Shown here one piece after another: positions 36,112 to 44,529 of a stretch of DNA of 64,000 bases; positions within the stretch are counted from its first letter, which is position 1; the number at the start of each line of letters is the position of its first letter. The translations under genes and the position numbers were made by a program. The notes beneath the pieces were generated by a model. That model had not been told where the DNA came from and searched no databases. It saw only the letters and a list, made by a program, of their open reading frames with translations. Source of the DNA: Ruminococcus sp. (GTDB lineage Bacteria > Bacillota > Clostridia > Oscillospirales > Acutalibacteraceae); assembly GCA_017404665.1 (NCBI GenBank), contig JAFRBX010000043.1, forward strand, positions 34,126 through 98,125. The letters run 5' to 3'.

Positions 36112-38262
36112 ATGAATTATTCAAGCACATTATCACAGTTATTTAACATCAAAGAGGAATACGCGCAGAACATCATCACCCTGCTCGATGACGGCAATAC
36201 GATCCCATTCATCGCCCGCTACCGCAAGGAGATGCACGGCTCGATGGACGACCAGCTGATCCGCGCGTTCAGCGAGAAGCTTGATTATCTGCGCGGGCTG
36301 GACAAGCGGAGGGAGGAGATCCGCGAGCTGATCACCGGTCAGGAGAAGATGACCGATGCAATCGGCGCGGCGCTTGACAAGGCGCAGACCTTAAGCGAGC
36401 TGGAGGATATCTACCGTCCGTTTCGACCGAAGCGCAAAACAAGGGCGTCGATCGCAAAGGAGCGAGGGCTGGAGCCGCTCGCGCTGGAAATCGTCAAGCA
36501 GGAAAAGGGATTTGTTCCCTTGGAATACGCGGCGCAATTTGTCAGCGAGGAAAAAGAAGTGCCCGCCGCACAGGACGCGATCAACGGCGCGATGGATATC
36601 ATCGCCGAGATGCTTTCCGACAGTGCTGAGCTCCGCAAAAAGCTGCGCGCCATCTTCCATATCAGCGGCGTGCTGAAATCCGCCGCAGCGGATAAGGAGC
36701 AGGACAGCGTCTACACGAACTATTACGACTTTTCGGAGCCGGTCAAAAAGATCGCCGGTCACCGCATCCTCGCCATCAACAGGGGAGAGAAAGAGGGCTT
36801 CCTGAAGGTCGGGATCGCGCTCGACAGCGAATACCCGCTGAGCGTGATCAACCGCTCCGTCGACAGAGATACCAATCCCCTGTGCTCGGATATTCTCAAA
36901 GCAGCCGGCGAGGACGCTTATACGCGGCTGATCTTCCCGTCGATCGAACGCGAGATCAGGGCTGAGCTGACCGATACCGCCGCTGAAAACGCGATGAAGG
37001 TTTTTGCAACGAACCTCAAACAGCTTTTGATGCAGCCACCGGTCAAGGGGAAGACCGTGCTCGGGCTCGACCCCGGCTACCGCACGGGCTGCAAGGTCGC
37101 GGTCGTGGACGATACCAGCAAGGTGCTCGATACGGCGGTCATCTACCCAACCCATTCCGAGCAGATGATCGCACAGTCAAAAAGAAAGCTTCTTGATTTG
37201 ATCAGGAAGCACAACGTAGATATCATCTCTATCGGCAACGGCACCGCAAGCAAGGAAACCGAGATGTTCGCAGCCGACGCGATCAAGGAAGCCGATCACA
37301 AGGTTTATTATATGGTCGTCAGCGAGGCAGGCGCCTCGGTATATTCCGCGTCGAAGCTCGCCGCAGCCGAGCTGCCCGATCTCGATCTGACGCTCAGGAG
37401 CGCCGTATCGATCGCCAGACGTCTGCAGGACCCGCTCGCGGAGCTGGTCAAAATCGAGCCCAAGGCGATCGGCGTAGGTCAGTACCAGCACGATATGCCG
37501 CAGAAACGGCTGGGAGAGACCCTCGACGGCGTCGTAGAGGACTGCGTCAACTCCGTCGGCGCCGATCTGAACACCGCATCACCGGCGCTGCTGCTGCGGG
37601 TATCGGGACTCAACGCGACCGTGTGCAAAAACATCGTGGCGTACCGCGAGGATAACGGAGCCTTCGGCTCCCGCGCAGAATTGAAAAAGGTGCCCAAGCT
37701 CGGACCGAAAGCCTTTGAGCAGTGCGCGGGCTTTCTGCGTGTGCCCGAAAGCCGCAATCCGCTGGACAACACCGGAGTTCACCCCGAGAGCTATGCTGTC
37801 GCAAGGGAGCTGCTGAAGCTCGCAGGCTTCACGGATACCGAGATCAAATCCGCTAAATTCAACGATCTTCCCGCAAGGGCAAAACAGCTCGGTACGAAGA
37901 GCCTAGCCGAAAAGCTCGGGATCGGTCTGCCGACGCTCCATGATATTATCAAGGAGCTGGCAAAGCCCGGACGCGACCCGCGCGACGAGATGCCCCAGCC
38001 GATGCTGCGCTCGGATGTGCTGGACATCAGCGACCTCAAGGAGGGTATGGAGCTGACCGGCACGGTGCGCAACGTGATCGACTTCGGCGCGTTCGTGGAT
38101 ATCGGCGTCCATCAGGACGGACTTGTCCATATTTCTCAGATATGTGACAAATTTATCAAGCATCCCTCTGAGGTGCTCAAGGTCGGCGATATCGTCAAGG
38201 TCAGGATCCTTTCGGTTGACGTCAAAAAGAAACGTATCTCGCTGACCATGCGTATGAAGTGA
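36112..38262 (+). CDS. tex: Tex family RNA-binding protein (transcription accessory factor)
   Basis: Tex binds nucleic acids and influences transcription; this 716-residue protein has the full family architecture. The helical N-terminal region is followed by a YqgF/RuvX-like RNase-H fold (VLGLDPGYRTGCKVAVVD, about 321-338), helix-hairpin-helix repeats (NTASPALLLRVSGLNATVCKN and KVPKLGPKAFEQCAGFLRV), and a C-terminal S1 domain (TGTVRNVIDFGAFVDIGVHQDGLVHIS). The start at ATG 36112 is set by GAGGAG at 36102-36107 and the conserved beginning (LSQLFNIKEEYAQNII). The gene appears monocistronic, ending at a hairpin terminator. Confidence 0.96.
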   Translation: MNYSSTLSQLFNIKEEYAQNIITLLDDGNTIPFIARYRKEMHGSMDDQLIRAFSEKLDYLRGLDKRREEIRELITGQEKMTDAIGAALDKAQTLSELEDIYRPFRPKRKTRASIAKERGLEPLALEIVKQEKGFVPLEYAAQFVSEEKEVPAAQDAINGAMDIIAEMLSDSAELRKKLRAIFHISGVLKSAAADKEQDSVYTNYYDFSEPVKKIAGHRILAINRGEKEGFLKVGIALDSEYPLSVINRSVDRDTNPLCSDILKAAGEDAYTRLIFPSIEREIRAELTDTAAENAMKVFATNLKQLLMQPPVKGKTVLGLDPGYRTGCKVAVVDDTSKVLDTAVIYPTHSEQMIAQSKRKLLDLIRKHNVDIISIGNGTASKETEMFAADAIKEADHKVYYMVVSEAGASVYSASKLAAAELPDLDLTLRSAVSIARRLQDPLAELVKIEPKAIGVGQYQHDMPQKRLGETLDGVVEDCVNSVGADLNTASPALLLRVSGLNATVCKNIVAYREDNGAFGSRAELKKVPKLGPKAFEQCAGFLRVPESRNPLDNTGVHPESYAVARELLKLAGFTDTEIKSAKFNDLPARAKQLGTKSLAEKLGIGLPTLHDIIKELAKPGRDPRDEMPQPMLRSDVLDISDLKEGMELTGTVRNVIDFGAFVDIGVHQDGLVHISQICDKFIKHPSEVLKVGDIVKVRILSVDVKKKRISLTMRMK

Positions 38263-38312
38263 TCGGAGTGCCGCATCGCAGATAAAAACAGAAATAACGA
38301 GTTTACAAAGAA

Positions 38313-38356
38313 AACCGTCATGGAGTGCTGTGAATACGCCATGGCGGTTGTTTTTT
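38313..38356 (+). terminator. Terminator between tex and the convergent ATPase gene
   Basis: AACCGTCATGG/CCATGGCGGTT stem (one G-U pair) with a 15-nt loop and TTTTTT tail. Confidence 0.75.
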
Positions 38357-38367
38357 GCGGAATTGTA

Positions 38368-39681
38368 TTACCAATCAATTTCACTTTCATTGAGAAGAAA
38401 ATCTTCTATTCCTATGTATAGGATACCGGTCTCGTCATGCCACGGGGTGATATTGTCCCTTACAACGACGATCTTACGGAAGGAGTCTCCGATTCCGTTC
38501 AGTGAGGCGGTCTTCTGCTTCCTCTTTTCGTCATCGGGGATGGCAAACGCAGACTGGATATAATAGCGCTGGCTCCCTTTGTTAGCGACAAAGTCCACTT
38601 CGTGATAGACGCGTTTGCTCTTTCCGGTCTCGTCGCGGGTATTCAGCGTCACGATACCGACGTCCACGTCAAAATCGCGGACTCTCAGCTCGTTGTACAG
38701 GATGTTTTCCATGATATGATTTTCTTCCTGCTGGCGGAAATTGAGCCGGGCGTTTCTCAGACCTACATCAGAGTAATAGTACTTCATCGGGGAACCGATG
38801 TGTTTTCTGCCTTTCACATCATACCGCATTGATTTATACAGCAGAAACGCGTCAATAAAATAGTCAAGATAAAGACTGATGGTATCGTCAGAGATCGCTG
38901 TTCCCTTCACCGAAGCAAAGGTTTTTTGAATTTTAGAGGGATTCGTCAATGAACCGACAGATGACGCAACGATATCTAAAAAATCATCCAGCACAGTCTT
39001 TTCGTTCAGAATGCTGTGACGGGACATGATATCATCCAGATAGATCTTATCAAAGAGCGAGTGCAGATATCGGCTTTTGTTCTCGGGTGTTCTTTGCGAC
39101 ATCACCAGCGGCATACCGCCGAAGGTGAAATAATCGCGCCATGCGTTGCGTTTATCTTCGCCGTAGGCGGAATAAAATTCGCTGTAGCTCAGGGGATTGA
39201 TTCGTACCTCGTCGCCTCTGCCGCGGAATTCTGTCAAAATATCGGTAGAGAGCATTTTGGAATTACTGCCGGTAACATACAGGTCGACGTTTTTTATTTT
39301 CATCAGACCGAGAAGGACGTCGACAAATCCGATCTTTTCACCCGTTCCCGGAAGATACGGATTTGGGATATCAGCGACCTTCTGTATTTCGTCCAGAAAG
39401 ACATAGTACATCTTGCTTTTGTCTGTCAGCAGGCTTCGGATATATTGTCCCAGCTCCAGCGGATTGCGATAACGTGCGTTTTCATCCTCGTCCAGCGCGA
39501 GCTCAATGATATTTTCATCTGCTACTCCCGTTGAATTCAGATATTGATGGTAAAGCTCAAACAGCAGATAGGATTTTCCGCAGCGTCGGATACCTGTGAT
39601 CACCTTGACCATTCCGTTCTCTCTGCGATCTATCAGCTTTTGAAGATAGCGGTCTCGTTGTATTTGCATGTTATACCTCAC
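38368..39681 (-). CDS. AAA (AAA_14)/DUF4143 family ATPase, second copy
   Basis: This 437-residue protein is of the same family as 34654-36018 but clearly divergent. Walker A is ITGIRRCGKSYLLFEL (about residues 25-40) and Walker B is YYVFLDEIQKV. The C-terminal DUF4143 part has VYHEVDFVANKGSQRYYIQSAF, keeping the acidic residue of the PD-(D/E)xK-like core. It is convergent with tex and transcribed away from the CRISPR arrays, with a strong terminator hairpin (39750-39790) insulating it. These ATPases are often variable accessory genes. No function can be given beyond nucleotide hydrolysis. Confidence 0.87.
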   Translation of the reverse strand: MRYNMQIQRDRYLQKLIDRRENGMVKVITGIRRCGKSYLLFELYHQYLNSTGVADENIIELALDEDENARYRNPLELGQYIRSLLTDKSKMYYVFLDEIQKVADIPNPYLPGTGEKIGFVDVLLGLMKIKNVDLYVTGSNSKMLSTDILTEFRGRGDEVRINPLSYSEFYSAYGEDKRNAWRDYFTFGGMPLVMSQRTPENKSRYLHSLFDKIYLDDIMSRHSILNEKTVLDDFLDIVASSVGSLTNPSKIQKTFASVKGTAISDDTISLYLDYFIDAFLLYKSMRYDVKGRKHIGSPMKYYYSDVGLRNARLNFRQQEENHIMENILYNELRVRDFDVDVGIVTLNTRDETGKSKRVYHEVDFVANKGSQRYYIQSAFAIPDDEKRKQKTASLNGIGDSFRKIVVVRDNITPWHDETGILYIGIEDFLLNESEIDW

Positions 39682-39749
39682 GAATTTTTTGCGTCAATAC
39701 GCATTTTTTCTTTTTCAAGGTGTTTTTTCGGATGACTCGACCGGGCAGC

Positions 39750-39790
39750 AAAAAGACCTGATACAGCCGGATGCTGTGTCAGGTCTTTTT
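39750..39790. terminator. Strong terminator at the distal end of the leftward CRISPR array
   Basis: AAAAAGACCTGATACAGC/GCTGTGTCAGGTCTTTTT (18-bp stem with G-U pairs). On the minus strand it ends the leftward array transcript before it enters the ATPase gene. Confidence 0.85.
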
Positions 39791-39860
39791 GCTCCATTAG
39801 GTATGGCTGCCGCGGCGTAGCGCGCGTCAAACGCGGATCATTTTTCAGTATCCGCTTCGC

Positions 39861-40016
39861 GGACTGTTCCCTATGGGTACGGTGAAGAAAAAATGATATC
39901 GAGTAAGAAAATCCAAAAACTGATGTTTCAATTCCCGATGGGAACAGTAAAGCCCATGGGGATGGGGAATTTGTCCCGGATGATTAATAGTATCAATTCC
40001 CTATGGGAAAGGTAAA
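39861..40016 (-). CRISPR. Leftward CRISPR array: 3 repeats, 2 spacers
   Basis: In minus orientation the repeats end at positions 39990, 39925 and about 39861. Repeat 1 (promoter-proximal) reads TTTACCTTTCCCATAGGGAA then TTGATAC. Repeat 2 has CCCATCGGGAATTGAAAC, with the canonical type III 8-nt handle ATTGAAAC. The distal repeat is decayed (CCCATAGGGAACAGTCC). The period is 65 bp, giving spacers of about 38-39 bp. The central CCC-ATA-GGG forms a small hairpin suitable for Cas6. The array diverges from the second array across a shared leader, 40017-40262. Confidence 0.85.
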
Positions 40017-40041
40017 GAACAGCATTTTGTGCTGCATTTTT

Positions 40042-40070
40042 ATTATATCCGTTACCTATCGATTTGTCAA
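40042..40070 (-). promoter_or_regulatory. Consensus promoter of the leftward CRISPR array
   Basis: On the minus strand: TTGACA (40070-40065), 17-nt spacer, TATAAT (40047-40042). Transcription would start about 20 nt before the first repeat. Both hexamers are perfect. Confidence 0.85.
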
Positions 40071-40213
40071 ACGTTTTTGACATGTCTCTATTGATCCTGC
40101 GGACGGCGGAACGTGATTCTTGTCCGGCGCAAAGAGCTTTTCCGCCGGATTCAGCGGCATAGCCCGCAGCTCGGTATTCCGCGAATCGGACGCGATTTCA
40201 TACGGGTCGAATA

Positions 40214-40242
40214 TTGACATATGCGGGCGGACGCATTATAAT
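40214..40242 (+). promoter_or_regulatory. Consensus promoter of the rightward CRISPR array
   Basis: TTGACA (40214-40219), 17-nt spacer, TATAAT (40237-40242), about 20 nt before the first repeat. Both hexamers are perfect. Together with the leftward promoter it defines 40017-40262 as a divergent leader. Confidence 0.87.
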
Positions 40243-40262
40243 TATCTCAGCGAGAGGGATAT

Positions 40263-40767
40263 ATTTCCGTACCCATAGGGAATTGATACGCCATATAGGC
40301 AAACAGCAAGCTACGCGGGATCAGCTCCTTTACCTCTCCCATAGGGAATTGATACTCCTTGTCGGCTTTCTTGCGGGCATCCTCGGCTTTCTTGTCTTTA
40401 CCGTACCCGTAGGGAATTGATACTTTTGGTCGTTGGCTACAGTTACCTTAATTTGCATAGTTTTTACTGTATCCATAGGGAATTGATGCGTTTTTGCCAT
40501 TCTAATCATCCTTTCTTGTCTTTTTTATTTAACCATACCCATAGGGTGCATCGTCATTCCGAGGAGGGATTTTTCCCGACGTGGAATCCCCTTCCTCTTG
40601 ATGACGGCGGAAATGACAAGGGGATTGCCGCGGACTGAAAACGCGTTTCCGCCCCCGCAATGACGCGAATCACCTTACCTTTCCCATAGGGAATTGATAC
40701 ATGCCCTGTGGAACATCAAGCCTAAAGCCATCCACCTTGCGTTACCTTTCCCATAGGGAATACAACA
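40263..40767 (+). CRISPR. Rightward CRISPR array: 7 repeats, interrupted by a MITE-like element
   Basis: Repeat 3' ends fall at 40289, 40355, 40423, 40489, about 40556, 40700 and about 40767, a period of 66-68 bp. The best-conserved part is CCCATAGGGAATTGATAC, preceded by a variable TTTACC(G/T)(T)(A/T). Almost every repeat differs in its 5' half. Spacers are about 39-41 bp. The fifth repeat loses its 3' end (CCCATAGGGTGCATCG) where a palindromic element is inserted. The last repeat decays to CCCATAGGGAATACAAC and runs into the terminator, as expected for the trailer end. The 8-nt handle would be ATTGATAC. The neighbouring cas6 and cmr genes make this a type III-B array. Confidence 0.9.
40553..40667. 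mobile_element. MITE-like palindromic element inside the CRISPR array
   Basis: The element runs from CGTCATTCCGAGGAGGGA to CCCCCGCAATGACG, its ends being imperfect inverted repeats, with internal GACGTGGAATCCCC and GGGGATTGCCGCGG also facing each other. It is noncoding and related at its ends to the repeats at 4084 and 9828. It replaces the 3' end of repeat five and the following spacer. Confidence 0.65.
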
Positions 40768-40803
40768 AATCCCCCGTTCGCCTTGAACGGGGGATTTGTT
40801 GTA
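40761..40803 (+). terminator. Strong terminator ending the rightward CRISPR array
   Basis: Perfect 19-bp stem TACAACAAATCCCCCGTTC/GAACGGGGGATTTGTTGTA with a 5-nt loop, directly fused to the last degenerate repeat. It separates array transcription from the cas promoter. Confidence 0.88.
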
Positions 40804-40839
40804 TCATCAGCATGATTCAGCAATATTCGGGAAACTTTA

Positions 40840-40868
40840 TTGACATCGATATCTGCTTGTTATAAAAT
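40840..40868 (+). promoter_or_regulatory. Promoter of the cas6-cmr operon
   Basis: TTGACA (40840-40845), 17-nt spacer, TAAAAT (40863-40868), 48 nt before the cas6 ATG. Confidence 0.78.
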
Positions 40869-40916
40869 ATTTATATTATAGGCATAAATCATCAAGAATA
40901 ATTGAGCAAAATCACT

Positions 40917-41648
40917 ATGAAATCGATAAAACTAACTTTACTGCCGCTTCAACCGCTGCGATTATCATACGCGCATTTTAAAACACTTCAAGGACTGGCA
41001 TACAGCCTGATCGGACACGATCAAGCTTTGGCGTCGGAAATACATGATCGCAGTTATCCCGATCAAAAAGCGTTCAAGTTTTTCTGCTTCACCGATATCA
41101 TAGGCAGGTATCAAAACAACGGTGAGAAGTTGATCTATAAAAACACAATCACATGGGAATTACGCTCCGTTGATGACAGGGTAATTAATGCTGTCGAACA
41201 GTATGTATTAGAAAACCCCACTGTTAAAATCGGAAAGCAGCTTTGCAAAATCATCTCATATGAGATGCGAGAAAAACACTTTTGTACGGATACTCTCACT
41301 GCTGGGATGAATACCCCTATCGTTGTATATCACACTGAAGTATCAGGCTTTGTACGGTATTACCATCCCTTCGAGCAAGCTTTTTTTGATGCAGTTATCA
41401 AGAATATTAAAAATAAATACGAAATGTTTTACGAAAAACCGCTTCCCGGTGATGTTATATTTATTAGCAAAAATCCGTCAGACAGAGATAAATGCATCAC
41501 ACATTATGAAAAGACTATTATCACAGCATGGTACGGCGAGTATCAAATCACCGCGTCTCCTGAGGTATTGGACTTTATCTGGTACACCGGTCTCGGCGGT
41601 AAAAACTCGATGGGCTTTGGCACTATTCTCGAAAACAATATAAGATAG
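40917..41648 (+). CDS. cas6: CRISPR-associated endoribonuclease Cas6
   Basis: Cas6 cuts the CRISPR transcript within each repeat to release crRNAs carrying the 8-nt handle. This 243-residue protein starts MKSIKLTLLPLQPLRL and ends with the RAMP Gly-rich loop (YTGLGGKNSMGFGTIL) that contacts RNA. The length suits the family. The ATG at 40917 gives the normal Cas6 start; an upstream in-frame TTG at 40902 is possible. A single-His active site cannot be fixed by eye (H23 in LSYAHFKTLQG lies in the usual N-terminal region). It is the first gene of the operon, 35 nt before cmr1. Confidence 0.9.
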   Translation: MKSIKLTLLPLQPLRLSYAHFKTLQGLAYSLIGHDQALASEIHDRSYPDQKAFKFFCFTDIIGRYQNNGEKLIYKNTITWELRSVDDRVINAVEQYVLENPTVKIGKQLCKIISYEMREKHFCTDTLTAGMNTPIVVYHTEVSGFVRYYHPFEQAFFDAVIKNIKNKYEMFYEKPLPGDVIFISKNPSDRDKCITHYEKTIITAWYGEYQITASPEVLDFIWYTGLGGKNSMGFGTILENNIR

Positions 41649-41683
41649 TAATACAATACAAAGGTAAAAAAGGAGGAGTCAAT

Positions 41684-43015
41684 TTGGGCTACAGCTTTCA
41701 AAAGACATACACGCTGCTGCCGCAGTCGCCGCTGATACATTTTCAGCACGACCAGTCTGGAGCGACGCTGCGCGCGACGGAGGTCAAGCCGAAGCTCGAC
41801 CGCTATATCATCCGACGCTGGCGGCGCGAGCATGGCGGCGCGGATATCCCGGGCAGCTGGAAAATACCGAACACGCCCGAGGGCAAGACCGCGCTGAAAT
41901 ATCAGCTGAGGATCACGGCGGCGGAGCCGATAAAACAAGTCAGGCTTGATTATTATGAAGAGAAGCTGTCTGACGGAACTACTGTTAAGCACCGTGAGTA
42001 TGATATTTACTACGGCAACATGGGCAGTGGAGCTAAAAAGCAGGGGATCATAGCTGAATGTAATTTAACCGTTACCTGCGTATTAACTGAACTGTTGAAT
42101 TATATGGATGATGTTCTGTTTGATTTCTTTATAGTAACTAATTTCGGTACTATGCAGAATAAAGGTTTCGGTTCTTTCAGGGTAAAGGTTGAGGGAAAAC
42201 CCATTAGAATCTCTGATATGTGCGAAATACTGAAAAGGGAGTACGGCGTTGAGCACATCTATTATTTCAAAGCCGATAAAGAATTCCGCGAGCGTTCATC
42301 AAGGAAAAACAAATACACCGGAAGAAGAGAAAACACAGAAATAGTCAAGGGTGTTTTCAATCAGATAAAAATAGTCTATTCCCTCATCAAATCCGGTGTC
42401 AATTTGAGCTCTATGCCGCAGTATAGAAGGCTACCCGCAGGTGACGATCGCATTCCTTACCGCCGTTCGATGCTTTTTACATATATGCACGATAATGGGA
42501 TCGGCAATGAGAAGGCATGGATGAAGCAGAACCGTATATCTCCGGTGATAGGGGAACATAAATATCGCCCGAACGCTCCCGACAGCGTTGCGCGGTATGT
42601 CAGAGCGCTGCTGGGCGTTGGAGAAGCAATTGAGTATAAGAATTCTTCAGACAATCCGCGCGACAAGGTGACGGTTAAAATCGCCGAAACCGGTAAAGAA
42701 ATCGAACGATTATCTTCACCGATTATGTTTAAGATAATCGGCGCCGGAGAGCATCCCTTTGTACTGTTTTTCGGAAGAAAAATAGATGAGGCTATTTACG
42801 GTAAAACCTTTGAGTTCAGCTCTGCTTTGGGCAGCGACAAACTGACTGTGCCAAGCAAGGAAGAATTGCCTGTAAACTTTATGGATAGTTTTATGCATTA
42901 TGTGTATCTGGAACTGAAAAAATGTCAGAAAAAGTTTGCCGAGATAGCGATTCGTTACGAATTAGGCGATGATAAAAAACAGCATCCGGTAGGTTGTGTT
43001 TTCAAGGAGGTGTAA
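41684..43015 (+). CDS. cmr1: Type III-B RAMP protein, Cmr1-like
   Basis: This 443-residue Cas7-fold RAMP protein occupies the Cmr1 position. Cmr1 binds the 3' end of the crRNA/target duplex in the Cmr complex. The N-terminus reads LLPQSPLIHFQHDQSGATLRATEVKPKLDRYI, a conserved opening of a divergent group that lacks the classic short Cmr1 motif. A Gly-rich loop, NKGFGSFRV, lies at about 161-169. The C-terminal ~250 residues show no recognised motif and make the protein larger than many Cmr1. TTG 41684 is chosen as start because AGGAGGAG (41671-41678) sits 5 nt upstream. It ends within the ribosome-binding region of cas10. Assignment as Cmr1 rests on position plus RAMP features. Confidence 0.78.
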   Translation: MGYSFQKTYTLLPQSPLIHFQHDQSGATLRATEVKPKLDRYIIRRWRREHGGADIPGSWKIPNTPEGKTALKYQLRITAAEPIKQVRLDYYEEKLSDGTTVKHREYDIYYGNMGSGAKKQGIIAECNLTVTCVLTELLNYMDDVLFDFFIVTNFGTMQNKGFGSFRVKVEGKPIRISDMCEILKREYGVEHIYYFKADKEFRERSSRKNKYTGRRENTEIVKGVFNQIKIVYSLIKSGVNLSSMPQYRRLPAGDDRIPYRRSMLFTYMHDNGIGNEKAWMKQNRISPVIGEHKYRPNAPDSVARYVRALLGVGEAIEYKNSSDNPRDKVTVKIAETGKEIERLSSPIMFKIIGAGEHPFVLFFGRKIDEAIYGKTFEFSSALGSDKLTVPSKEELPVNFMDSFMHYVYLELKKCQKKFAEIAIRYELGDDKKQHPVGCVFKEV

Positions 43016-43017
43016 TG

Positions 43018-44529
43018 ATGGAAAAATACATTGCTGTGACCATCGGTCCGATCTTTGACACCATCAACCTCGCTTCCTCGCCCTCCGCGCTGTGGGCGGC
43101 AAGCTATCTATTCTCGCTGCTTTCGAAAAACATTTGTAAAAAGCTGGTCGAAAACGGCATAGCGCAGGAGGATATCATCTCTCCCTATTATGATTCGCAG
43201 GATCCGCTGCTGAACAAAAAAGACGGCGTAGGTCTGTTTCATGACCGCGTGATCTTCAAGGCGGGCAGCTTCGCTATCGGCGATTTTGATGAAAAGATCA
43301 GGATCCCTGCCATCGAAAAGACCGTGCAGTCATTTGGTTATCGCAGCGAGTCCGATCTGCTGTATTTCAGGGAGTATTTTATGGTATCGGCTGTCGAGTT
43401 CGGATCCGAAAAACCGATCGAAGACAGCTCGGTCATGCTCGACTGTCTGGAGCTTTCCAAGCAGTTTGTCGGCAGCGAGACTGCTAATCCGATCCTGTCG
43501 AAGTTCAATTCCGAGGACGAGGGCGCTGAGAACGGCAAGGCTGACGAGAAAGCGAAGAGCAGAAACGCCGCCATCATCGGCGCCATCAAAGAAATGGGAT
43601 TAACAGACTGGCAGCTGTTCAAGAGCGGCGGCAAGGGAGTGCGTTCGCTGGGCGATATCGCCGCGCGCGGCATTCAGCCGGCTGACAGGCTGAAAAAGCA
43701 TGACTATTTTGCGGTCGTGCGTTCCGACGGCGATCATATGGGCGATATCATCGCGGGGCTCCGGAGCGGTGAAGAGATCAGAGCGTTTTCGCAGACCTGT
43801 CTGCGGTATTGTTCCGACGTCGCCGAGCTGGTAAAGGAATATAAGGGCGTCAGTATCTATTCGGGCGGCGACGATCTGCTGGCGATCCTCCCTGTTGAGA
43901 ACGCGGAGCAAAAGACAGTTTTCGATTTTGTCGCGCAGGCAAACGAGCTTTTTCAAAAGAGCTTTAATAAATATAACACCGGTACTTCCTCGCTGTCATT
44001 CGGCGTATTTGTGTGCTATCATAAATTTCCGCTTTACGAGGCGCTTTCCGTCAGCGCCGACCTTCTCTTTGACGTGGCTAAGCGTCGGCGAAACGCGCTG
44101 GCGGTGCGTTTCCAAAAGCATGCCGGTCAGTCGGAGGGTCTGCTGATCGATAATGACAGTCTGGGACGCTTTCGGAAGCTTTTCGATAAGATTATCGCCT
44201 CTGCCGATAAAACCACCGACAAAGCGCTGCTGTCGTCCATGCATAAGCTGGAGCTCTTCAAAACCATGTTCAATAATGTCAAGGACAGGGATGAGATCGA
44301 GAATCTTTTCAAAAACACCTTTGACGCCGATTTTCACAAGGACAACGCTTTCCTGGAAGCGGTATTGCCCGACTTCTACTTTGACCTTGTCAACAGCCTG
44401 CATATCAAAGCGCTGACAAACGATGGGATCGGCGATCCCGAAGACGATGCTGACGATCATGTAAAAGCGATGAATTATATCCTGAGGATCATCAAGTTCT
44501 TTACGGAGAAAGCGGGTGAAAGGAAATGA
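43018..44529 (+). CDS. cas10: Cas10/Cmr2 with intact GGDD cyclase motif, no HD nuclease domain
   Basis: Cas10 is the large subunit of the Cmr complex and makes a nucleotide second messenger when target RNA is bound. This 503-residue form is short. It starts directly with MEKYIAVTIGPIFDTINLASSPSALWAASYLF and lacks the N-terminal HD DNase domain. The first palm has VVRSDGDHMGDIIAGL, and the second has the catalytic YSGGDDLLAILP (about residues 280-291). A helical C-terminal domain follows. AAGGAGG (43004-43010) sets ATG 43018. It overlaps cmr3 by ATGA. With no HD domain, immunity should depend mainly on the signalling product and on Cmr4 RNA cleavage. Confidence 0.92.
   Translation: MEKYIAVTIGPIFDTINLASSPSALWAASYLFSLLSKNICKKLVENGIAQEDIISPYYDSQDPLLNKKDGVGLFHDRVIFKAGSFAIGDFDEKIRIPAIEKTVQSFGYRSESDLLYFREYFMVSAVEFGSEKPIEDSSVMLDCLELSKQFVGSETANPILSKFNSEDEGAENGKADEKAKSRNAAIIGAIKEMGLTDWQLFKSGGKGVRSLGDIAARGIQPADRLKKHDYFAVVRSDGDHMGDIIAGLRSGEEIRAFSQTCLRYCSDVAELVKEYKGVSIYSGGDDLLAILPVENAEQKTVFDFVAQANELFQKSFNKYNTGTSSLSFGVFVCYHKFPLYEALSVSADLLFDVAKRRRNALAVRFQKHAGQSEGLLIDNDSLGRFRKLFDKIIASADKTTDKALLSSMHKLELFKTMFNNVKDRDEIENLFKNTFDADFHKDNAFLEAVLPDFYFDLVNSLHIKALTNDGIGDPEDDADDHVKAMNYILRIIKFFTEKAGERK

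Noticed and set aside
40017-40262. Small protein frame at 40214-40420
   Set aside because: It overlaps the array promoter and reads through CRISPR repeats.
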